A stretch of DNA of 64,000 nt from Paralvinella palmiformis. Taxonomy: Eukaryota > Annelida > Polychaeta > Terebellida > Alvinellidae. The stretch covers positions 124,001-188,000 of the forward strand of contig JAODUP010000584.1 in the NCBI GenBank assembly GCA_025642065.1, written 5' to 3'. The notes below the pieces were generated by a model. It did no database searches. It was given only the letters and a program-made list of their open reading frames with translations, and was not told the DNA's origin. Position 1 is the first letter of the stretch; the number at the start of each line of letters is the position of its first letter. Position numbers and translations under genes: made by a program. This document shows positions 26,200-38,100 of this stretch, piece by piece.

Positions 26200-29100
26200 A
26201 GAGAGAGAGAGAATTCACAGTATTATTCAGTTTCCACTTTCAAAACTAAATGAGGCATAAAAAACAAAAGGTGGAAAAAATTTGAATAAACTAAGTTAGA
26301 TATCATTATCATTGAGACACAAGGTGTCACCACGGAGAAATACAACATATCAGACAGGTGTGTTATATGAACAAAGAGGATATGACCTCACTCACTCACT
26401 CACTCACTCACTCACTCACTCACTCACTCACTCACTCACTCACTCACTCACTCACTCACTCACTCACTCACCACCACTCACACCACCACCACTCACTCAC
26501 TCACTCACTCACTCACCATTCACTCACTCACTCACTCACTCACTCACACATAAGACCAATACCATGATTTGGTGGTGCTAATCTGGATGACATTCTTTGT
26601 GGTGTTAATGTAGCAAGCTGTTTTATACGTCTTAATGCTCTCTTCATTGTTGGCGTCTGTCCAGTTTCAGAGAGAACTGTACCAATTTCTGAAAACAGGA
26701 AAAGGTTACTCGTGAATGAATAATAAGTTTTAAAAGTTAACATTAGCTCTATTGTGATGTGGTGTTAAAAGCACATGACAAGATTTATGTTCTTGTTGAC
26801 AACAGTCACATTGGCTATTTCTTTATATGAAGAAGTGAATAAATTGTGGCACAAGTCACTGGTCATAGCAGACATCTAGGTTCATGATATATAAGCATTT
26901 CTAATGCGACACCTAGTGACAACCATGCGAACTATCCAAGTGGGTTACAATCTGGAAACTGTAGTTCAGTTACTTGATGGGTTAAATAGCTGAGTTTTGT
27001 CTGATTTATTTATTAAAAATATCTGTATTGAAGGAGTTATTTTTGTGCACTGTAAGATCTTGTTTTTAAAGTCATAGGAAACAATACCTTTCTTCCTCTT
27101 TTGGAATGTACTGATTTGATTGATTAAGTATACAAGATATTATGTGAAGAAATATAATGCAGCAAAACAAATATCTTGTAAATGAGGGATCACACCACAT
27201 CTTAAATTAGGCTAAAGCAAAACATGTATCAAACATCACAGATGAAGTGCTAATAAATGTTATAACTTATAATCGCACTAAAATCATCATATGAACAAAG
27301 TGTAGTCGTTAATAAATATCCTTTTATTAATATCATATTGCTGTGATTATGGCCACTTTTGAGCATGTGATAGGCTAAATGGGCCGAGCAACCTCCAAAG
27401 GTAATGAAGCAAAGTCGAAGATGAAACAACCTTCATATATGCCCACGTCGAGATTCGAACACGGTGGTAGTGATCTGTGGTCCAACATGCTATTGCTGGA
27501 CCACGGAAGCGCCCTACATTGTATTGCTGTATATATGAAATCGTTTCAATTATAAGCCAGCGTCTTGCTCAGTGATGCTAATGAATACAGATCCAGAGAT
27601 GTTTGCTCACCATCAGTCCATAGCGGGTTTGCTGCACACACTGTACTGGTGGCAAAACTATAGCCCACTGTGCTTCCATTGTATATAAAAAAAGATTGGT
27701 TCCCACTAGGTACAGAAAGTATATTACTGTATATACCTTTGTATAACTATATGTCGAAATTGTATATAAGACGAGGTCAGTATATTAGTTAATATCGTGG
27801 AAAACTGCCTAACTTGAATATAAGATGAGGCAGAATTAAAAACCTTAAAAGATGTTATTTTCAGAAAAAAAGGGTTTTCTTTTTGACCAGCATGTTGAAA
27901 TTATCAAGAATGTTGAACTAGTGGTTGGGATTTGTGTATACATGTACAACTGATTTAGCAGCCAAAGACATCAGCGATATTTATACATTAAAACTAACTA
28001 TGAAGACAGCTAATCAGGCTAAAATTGTTAATTATTGTTGGTACTTACTGCTTTATGTTTTTAAAACATCGAATGAAACAAATTAAAATACAAAACTGTG
28101 GCTGATAATATCAAATTAAATTGAAGTGTTTAGTAGAAACATGAGTAGATAGAACTGAAAGCTAAACAAACTTGTACCTATTATCACTCACTAGACCCCA
28201 CGACTTTATTTCAGCTGACTCATGTATAAGACAAGTTGGGAAATGAAAGCTCGTCTTATACACAAGTATATACAGTATATGATAATGTGTTCTCTGTTCT
28301 AACTGAATGAGTATGCATGCCTTCCAGAAACTTAAATACATCTTTATACACAATTTAATGTCTGACATAAAATAAATATACTGATGTTTAAAACGCTGAC
28401 AACATTCTTCCTTCAAATTGACAAATCACTCATTGAATTAAATAAAGTTAATTGAATTTACAAATGAATAGTCCTTGGTCAATGACAAATCTCAATTACT
28501 TAACTTAACTCCAGAGCCTTTAATATTATAACATACTACTAGGTTCTACTGCATAATAATTAATATACTTTGGTCAATATCATACAACATATCTTTGTTT
28601 CTAATATACAACCTACCTCTTGTCTTTCTCAGTATGGACTTGGGTGTTGTAGGTTGACTATCTCCAGCTGCGTGTTTCTTTGGTGTAACAGGGGTGACAG
28701 CTTCAACTGACTTAGCAGCTGAAGTAAAAGTACAATTTTTGAAGCATAGAACCGACATTTTAAACTCTGACCGGCAAGAAAACAGCATTCAGTTCAAAAG
28801 AAATCCGAATAAGCCTTAAAAATAGACATACAATTATGGGGTGTGTGTGTGTGTCTGTATATAGGTGAAACGCATAATTAAGTATGTTTAGCAAGTTCTG
28901 GTGATAATCATACAAAATGAATAAATAACAAAAACCGAGAGTATATGTTTTCTGATCCAACAACTTGCCCCAGATCCAAATGCCCATGCATAGCGGGATC
29001 AGTCTATTAGCTGATCAACTGATACTTCAAAATTAACTCTCATAGCTTCTAAAATGAATGGATTCGCTATGTTTTGATACAGGTTCATCTCTAAAATCTA

Positions 29101-32100
29101 TTGTGGTGGCTTCTAAATGGAGTACCTTTATCCTTATGTTCGAGGGTTCATTATTATCTCTGTGTTTGTATGTGGTGTGATGGGGGTTCCTTTTATTAGA
29201 AGACAATAATGATTCACAGGTACATAATGCCACAGGCAGAAATACATTACACATGGCCACACCATCAGAATATCATAATAATTATATCCGAATTGATTAA
29301 ATCTGAAATTGTTTTGACATAACACTGTTAAAGTTTTTAATACATGAACGTAGAAAAGAAAGAAAAAGAGTTTTTCCACGATAAATGATCGTTTTCCACT
29401 TTATTTATACATGTCCACATAACATGGCATGAAATCACAAATTGGTCACAAAGTCATGATTGCCATTGGTTGAATCACAAGCATAACCTTTTACCCTTTA
29501 GTCCCATAAAAACCGGCTCTGGAAGAGAACCCTTAATTCATATGTGATGAAATCAGGTTTTGAGGAGAACCAATATTACTGTTTGTTTCGCTTACCTATC
29601 TTTGACATTTGTGTTGTGTGTTTTATTGTTCTAAAGCCAAAAACTTGATCACCGGCTAAATCTCCATCTTCAGCCAATGCTGTAAAATATAGAACAGTTT
29701 AATTATTAAAATACAAAATGCATCAGCTCACCATGTTAGGCAACTATCTTTTGAGACTGGCAATTATTCTTGCGTGCTGTTGCAATCACGAATCCTTTGC
29801 GCCAAATAATCCATGCCTACCAATGATAAGCAAGGAATGAGTGAGTGTACCATTCCTCTGGAAAACTTATACATTCTTTCTGTTCAATTAACTATGTAAA
29901 TTCAATCGATGTGCACCATTTAGAAAAGTCCAGTTAATATGCCATAGAACATTTTAACACAACCTACCATACATACTTGTGTATAGGCTGCACTCGTGTA
30001 TAAGACACACCAGGTTTTAGAACCAATAAACCTACCTAGAGTCGAACCTGCGTACAAGACGCACTAAAATCAGCAAATTTATATCATACATCTCATTGCC
30101 TTCTTTGTCAGAGTCAGATTTGTCATGCTGTTCAGCCCACAATACATCACCTTCCGTGCCAACTAAATCATTGCTGATAGAGCACTTTTTAAATGATTTA
30201 GTAATGATGGTGGGGTCGATAGAATCCTAGGCTGTTTTCACCTACTGTGTGACGATAGGTAATGACGGCTGCTTCAGGTTGCCTAGTGTTGTGTGTTTGT
30301 TTCTGTAATGCTGTTTGAAGTAGCTTATTAGTAGTTCCCATGTGCCAGCTTTGGAAGTAATTAACAGAGTGTTTGCTGTAATAGTTTTCCTTTGATGTAG
30401 ATTCTACGGTCATTTTTGCATGGCCTCATTTACCGTTCCCTTCAGTTAAACACGCTAACGCATTTCGATAGTAATGACACGTCTTAGATAGACCAATTAT
30501 ATACATTCTAAAAATAATCATCACGATTAAGTTTGGCTTCATTGTATCAAAAGCACGGTCTATACACGAGTATATAAGGTAGCCATTATACAACTACAAG
30601 TGACTATTTTACTGATACCAAATATTGGGAGGGTGAGTGGGGCAGCAGAGATATTGCCAAGAAGCTTGTGCACACACACCACCCTACAGAGTTTCCCTGC
30701 CCTAGGCTTGCTAGCCACAGATTGGTTAAATCCGGACACCTGGATCACAGTTCCAAGTCACATGCAAACAAGGCCCCATCATAAGCCAACATCTAACCCA
30801 CCACTACCTGATGTTGGCGTTTTTTTCATAACTGCGATTTATGTAAATAACCAGCAATTGCTATGCCGAGGAAACGATGTAGCCATTTATATTTATATGC
30901 TGAACTAGTTTGCCTTTTGACGACTCATTTGGGATTATTAATTTGGCTAAATAGTAAATACCTATACTCATCCATTTCCTACCCATTACAACATATTGTT
31001 ATCCGTCCAATTAGATGGCCTTCAGCCTCAAAAGTCCATCACCTGATTGTGAGAAATATTGTGTACTTCTATAAACTGTAGATAACAGTTATTCTAAACG
31101 AACATGATGTTGCTGTTATACCACCGTTTTTTTTTGCATTCATTAAGTTAAATGAACCAAGCAACCTACAAAGGTAATGAGGAGTGAAAGGTGAAACATC
31201 CCGTAGACATAGTCTGGCAAGGGTTTGAAGCCATGTCCTAGAGGTCTGTGGCCAACCTCACTACCAGATGAGACACGGAGAGACCCCTAAATTAACTTGA
31301 TGTGATGATTGTTTTATAATTTATGGCCACTTTTGTGCCCAAGGTAGGCCCAGCAACATCCAAAGGTAATGAAGCTTTGTGAAAGATGATGATGATGATT
31401 GTTGTTTTATGGCCACTTTTGTGCCCATGGTAGGCTAAATGGGCCAAGGAACCTCCAAAGGTAATGAAGGGCAGTCAAAGATGAAACACCCTTCAGATAT
31501 GCCCATGCTGAGATTTGAACACAGTGGTAGTGGTCTCTGGTCCAACACGCTACCACTAGACCACGGAGGCGCCCTCGACATCACACAGGTAAGTTATAAC
31601 ACATCTGATAAGATCTAGTTAGCAATTTATATTATACCTTCGGAAGGTTTGTAGACTTCCACTTCACACGTCCCATCACTAGCGTCTTCCTCTGCGCTGA
31701 TATCTGTGTCAGAGTCTTCCTCAACATAATAACTCCTTTTCGTTCTTCTCTTTGCCACTTGCAAACCTGTAATTACAGCAACATCAGAATACAACATGCA
31801 CACACAGCACTTTGGGCTGTAGTTCTACACTGGATTTCAGACTTCCAGTGCTGCTGGCAGTTTAGGGAAAATACAGTATGGAGTTCAAGATAAAAAAGTT
31901 GATTAACTTATTTTCAAAAGTGAAAAGTATTAGTTTTTTTTATGCAATTAGCCTGTAATGGACGACATAAAATAAGAGGCTCATTTCGAAAACCACAGTC
32001 ACGTACTGTATTCACAAGCTCCGATAATGTGTTTCTATTTGAAGCTGCCTTTTGTTAACAATATCATCTTATATATTATTGGCTTCAAGGTTCCAAAAGT

Positions 32101-35100
32101 GCATACGAGCTGGAGCAAAGAACACCAGCAATATACCTCCTCCTCGCCCCTTCTAGCTGTTTATTCCACCCACTTATTTAAATTTTAACTAACATGGGAT
32201 ATCAAGACTATGTACCAGTACACCTTTCTTCTACAATCGAAGTTTTCTTCTACAAACACAATAATTATTCTTGAGCTTTTTTGTTCTGAGTGGACTTTTT
32301 TCACAGGACCTGGAAAATGAATTTGTTATTTTCCAGATATTCAAGGACACGTGGGAACCCTGCATACATGAGCATCCTGGAACAAAGCCATGTTGGTAGG
32401 CACCTTCATAAACATCATGACCGAACATCACAACAAAAACAATGGCCGACTGTGACTGCTGCTTGGAAAAGGGGCCAAGAGGGGTACTCCCTTTCTTGGA
32501 TTATTTTACTGTCACTTTTTTGTTTCTTTGACATAATGCCATTTTTGTAAATAAACAACTTCATCATCTGATTCATTATCTGTCAAAATACGGCAATTTT
32601 TCACGTTTAAATGTATCTACGGCATATTTTAGGATGCTCATTACTCCCAAAAATGTGGCATTGATATTTTTAGTAATAAATTCCTTATGTAAAGTCATGG
32701 CCAGTTGTTGAACTGATTGATATTAGGAAGAGTTAATGATCGCTGATTCGTGCCATTTAATGGTTTGTGGCTGACAAATTGTGGGGTCACACTGGTGTGG
32801 AATCACAGTTCTCTGGTTGATTGATGTGTGAAAGAAGTTGGTTGTCACCTGATAGTGATATTTTGTTGGAGTCACACAGGTGTGGATGTCAGGGCAGTGG
32901 GGTTTGGTTGTATTCATGTTTTGGGTTGAATGTGTGAAAGCTTTGTGAGTGAGAGTTTGTTATGGTACAGCTAAGTCATAAGAGATTGTGTCAAGGGACA
33001 TGTGGGTCTTCACTGGACTACACTGATGGTGCTAGGGGGGGATTCCCCATTATATATCGGTTTGGATGTGTGGGAAGAGTTTTGGTAAGGAATTGTTCTT
33101 GACTCAGCCAAGTCAGCGGTGATTGGACCAGGTGACCATGTGGGGTATACCGGACAACAATGCTAATGGTGCTGGGGAGAAAATTCCCTTATATAAATAT
33201 ATATATATTGATTTTGGTAGTTTATAAAGAGTTTCGAGGAGCGTATAGTTTTTTGACAGTTTCAAGTAGAGTTTGTAGTAGATTGAGTAGAATTTATAGG
33301 ATTAAAGTAAATTAGACTACATCAGTTCAGAATTTTGAAAAAGAGTTAAGGCCGAGATCCAGGATGGGCCAAGCTGGCCCTGTCCCGGTTCTTTTCACTT
33401 GTATGTTTGTCAAATTAAGAAGTTTCTTACTTGAAGACCAAAAAAAGCTATTGATGTTAACTTTTGAATTACTCTCTCTGGTTTTATCATTATGACAGTC
33501 CCCAGATAGCACAACAACGTAGGACCAACTTCGCATTAGGCTGCCAAGTTTGTAGACTGTTTGCCAGCATTGGACCAGTGTCAGACCGACGTTGGCTAAT
33601 ACGAGGTGCGTCTCATGTAGGCAGAATATGTCACAGCAAATGACCATTACATTATGTTGGCTGAAAAGAATTCAGACAGTTAAGCATTTCTAGTTCATCT
33701 TTTTGAAAATCAAGATTTATAGGTGACTATGTCAATATATTAACAGTGTAATATGCATCATGATAATTAACTGTTTCTGAAATATATGTACGGAACATAC
33801 CGTAACCTAAATTTATTGTCATTTCAATTGAAGTCCAAGTTTCAAAATAATTTTTCCTGCTAAAATATATATTGTAGGCATACAATGTAGGACCTCTGTT
33901 AGTCCAGCAATGGTTGTTGACCCCCAGTGCCCCCCAAATCAGCCTCACTTTGGTAGTTTGATAAAAAGAGGTCAGATTCTATAAGCATAAACAGTTTGAA
34001 TTGTGTCAATAGGTAATATGTAAAGAAAGTTATACACATTTTAATCAAATAAATATCATGAATTTATGTCACCAGTTACTATTAATTAAAATTATGCGTA
34101 TATAATGACATGAAGTTGTTTTATGTGAAAAAAGTATCTGGACAGATCTTAATTGCCCTGTTAGTCAATGTTTTCTTGAACAAATTTAAATTAGGATTAA
34201 ATTAAGGGTATCAGTATACATCATACACATTCCATTGGGCAAAAATTAGATTTGCAAAATAAGAAATTGTAAAATATTATGACTGACATTTAGGTCACTC
34301 CAAATGGATAAATTAATATCTAAATGCACTTCAAATATTATTGTTTAGATTAACTAGATGTTTCGTATATTTCAGATGAAAATATGGTATTTTTCATATC
34401 TTTATCAACTATACAGAAGGGTTATTATTATGACACAGGCTATTACTTTTTTTATGTTACCAGATAATACCTGCATACGACTTAATTGTGGTTGATGTTG
34501 TTTTGCAAAGCTCTCGTATTTGCAGATGCCTAAAAATCTGTCAAATAAAGAAGACATGGAGAATGTTGTAAAAAACTGGCTACAGGGCGCCCCAGACAGA
34601 GAGGGTGGGAGGAAGGCGAAGGGAGGAAAGGAAGAAAGGTAGCTACTAAATAATGATATACAAATTATTCTGAGAAATATTCTAATATATACTAGGATCC
34701 GCCGATGAAGGTATGTGTTTAATGTCAAATTAGATCTTTCTGAAAGAACATTTTACAATCACATAAACACCATTTTCAGTACTGTAACACAAGAATAGAA
34801 TACAAACTGTTGTTGTGAATTTAACTCTGTATTTTTTATTTACTTACAGAATCTGTTGCAGTGCACAAGAGGGTGTCAGATATCCAGGATAGAAGTATGT
34901 ATGGAAGTCTGCAACTATATAGTTTGTAAATACAATTTTTGTTCCTGGGAATAATTTTTGTAACCAATGACAAATTTTGTGACAACAAATCTACAATTGA
35001 CCTTCTCGGATATTATTTAAATAGATTATTGTTTGTCTTTATTTAGCACACAAAATATCTTGTTTTGAACAAATATCTACATATTCTTTACTTTCATTGT

Positions 35101-38100
35101 TAGAAATTTACCTTTATGTGATTGACTATATTTTGGAGAATAAGAGCACTAATTAATTCACTCCATCTTTTAAGTGGACACACTTGAAATTTGTTTGTGT
35201 TTAAAATGGATTCTGGAAATATAATTATTTTGTCTTCATATAATTTTGTTGTGCACAAGACATGTATGATTGTTTTGTGTGCTCGTTTTAATGTCATGAT
35301 ATTATTGATTTCTATTTTCCAATGCTGAACGAGGTGGCACAGATGCTGCAAAATTCTGACTGATTAATTATACAATATTTATGGTTGTGAATTGCTTTGT
35401 ACCTTAAATTGGCTAAGTGAACTCTATGAATATCTTGTCTCTTAGTCTTAATTAAGTAAGTTTTTTCTTTTAAGTTTTGTTCTTATGACCTTTTTTGTAT
35501 TACATTCGTTTAAGTAACAATTTTGTAGAATTAAATTAATAAAAATGGATAAAGCTTTTGAATGTATATTTGGTTTTCATTACTGTTAAGGACCATCAAT
35601 GGACCAACATTGTTTACAACGAAGGACCAACGATAGGCTAACGTTGGACCAGTGACGGCAATGCTAATAAATAGTAATTGGTAACATAAATTCATGTGAA
35701 AAATGTGTAGACTATAACTTTCTATAGAGCATCTAGATCTACATGTTATCTATTCAGTTATTGGCATAAAGGAAACTGTATATGGTTAAATAGAAACAGA
35801 GCTCTTTAATCAAATTACCGAAGTTAATTTTTTATGAAAGTGCCTATAATGTTGGGCATCTAAAAATGATCTAACAAGATGCAAACAACATGCCGGATAC
35901 ATTCACAAGCCATCCAAACAAATCCCCAGGACCCGATGAAGCTGCACCCAGAGTACTAAAAGAACTACAAGAAATTATAGCTGAACCACTATACATGATC
36001 TTCAGACAGTCTCTTGACCTGTGGAAAATACCAGTTGGCTGGAAGATGGGCTGGTGTCCCCCATTTTCAAGAAAGGTAACAGACACCAGGCCAAAAACTA
36101 CAGACCAGTAAATCTAACATCAGTCATCCGTATGAGTCTACAGTCAATCATCAGGGACCGTATCATGCATCATGTGGTTGAAAACCAGCTCCTCACAAAA
36201 TGCCAACATGGTTTCATCAAAGGTCACTCTTGTGTCGCTCAACTGTTGGCAGTCCTGGACAAATGGACAGAAGCACTGGACATGGGAAATAATATGGGTG
36301 CTGTGTATCTTGATTTTGCACAGGCATTCGAGATGACCTGGATGACCTGGAAGAATGGTCTAACCTATGGCCCCTGAAGTTTAATGCTGAATAATGTAAT
36401 GTTATGCATCTTGGTAGCTACAATAAATGCATTGAGTATCACATGCACAAAGAGGGAGTCCAGGTTAACTTACAGACCACAGAACTGGAAAAGGATCTTG
36501 GTGTGTATGTTGACACCAAGTTAACATTCAGTATATACTGTGAAAAAAGGTAAATATGGCTAACAAACTATTAGGCCTGATCAGAAGATCATATGTGTAC
36601 CTTGATAATGCAACAGTGAAGATTTTTTGTACACCTCTCTTGTTAGGCTACATCTCGAATATGGGAACGCTACCTGGTGCCCAGTATTAAAAAAGACTGA
36701 ACTGTTGGAAAATGCCCAACGCCGAGCAAAAAAACTAGCCCCGGCATTGAGGGACCTGTCTTATGCTTAGAGAATTACTGTCCTAGATCTACCCAGCCTC
36801 TACTATAGATGAGTTAGAAGTGTCACAAGAGACATCTGGATATCAAACTACGGAATATAAGGCTGAGCCTGTTGGGTGTTCTGCTCTTCACGCATATGAT
36901 GCCTCATATTTTCGTGCCTGCCACTGTTTATCAAGCCTAGATATAAACATATTGAGGGTAGTGGCCACTACAGTTCCTTCGGAGAGTGACTTCCACTGTT
37001 CCAGTCATGTTCTGTCTAAACACATTCTTGCGAATTTCAAGCCTACTGTGATGCATGAGTAACTTGTCCTTGTGCCCCCTGGTACATCTTCCTGCAGCCC
37101 TAAAAAAATTGGATCATATCTCCACAGCGACGTCTAAAACCCAGTGATGGTAATTTAAGGGCATGTAGCCTTTCCTCATATGATAGATGTCTCAGGTGAG
37201 GTATCAACTTAGTGGCTTGCCTCAGGATTTTCTCGATTTGTATCTTATCAATCCAATATCTGGAGTGCCATATGATATTCCCATACTCCAGGTGGGGTCT
37301 GACAAGAGTCGTGAATAGTTGCTGTAGAGTATCTTCGTCAATACAAGAGATCTACTGGCCTTGTTTACAGCGTAAGATACATGATCCCAGAACTAGATCC
37401 TTTTCTACTGGAGGACTTTGCATTTATCTGCATTAAACTTCATCTGCCACTTATTTGACCAATCTACCAGTCTTGTGAGATCTGCTTGCAGCTCTATACA
37501 GTCTTGTTCAGTGAGGATGCGTCAATATATTTTATTGTCGTCAGCAAAGATATGTACTGTGCTTCAAACCATGTCAGGGAGATCGTTTATGAACAGTACA
37601 AACAATATTAGGCCCAGAACACTTCCCTGTGGGATGCCACTGAGCACTTCCAGACACAATGACAGACTACTGTTGACGATGACTCGATGGGCACATATAA
37701 ATACATGATTGGAATATATGCAGTAGATGCTGAGTACATCAAATCAGATACATCATTTACTAGGGGTCACAGTTTTAAGTTAAAGAAAGAAAGATCAATG
37801 AAACACATCAGGCAACAATACTACACTTTACAGCAACAGGATTTTAAACTCATGGAATATGTTGCCTGCTGAAGTGGTTAGTCAGTGCATCCTCACTAAA
37901 TGCATTTAAAAACAGACTAGATAGTCATTGGCGGCAGTATAAATATAGCCAACACTCGCCTCGGTTACGGTACTTGAATTTGATGTCTATTCACTATTGT
38001 GTATAATTTAACTAAAATCAGAACAGAGAACTGGATGAGTACGACTATGAGTATGGCTATGCATATGGTTATGCTGATATGGAGTATGGTTGTTTTTGAA

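Noticed and set aside
26312..26581. Long plus-strand frames of His-Ser-Leu-Thr repeats
   Set aside because: They are translations of the (ACTC)n microsatellite inside an ORC2 intron on the other strand.
33000..33330. TATATAAATA followed by a transcript-like leader, a possible solo LTR
   Set aside because: No clear TG...CA ends, direct repeat flanks or primer-binding site could be established.
34471..34537. Minus-strand 67-nt stretch with good splice sites that could be an extra ORC2 exon
   Set aside because: It would have to start in phase 0, but ORC2 exon 1 ends in phase 1; in the required phase it has a stop. Direct joining of 38,334 to 31,766 gives the right frame.
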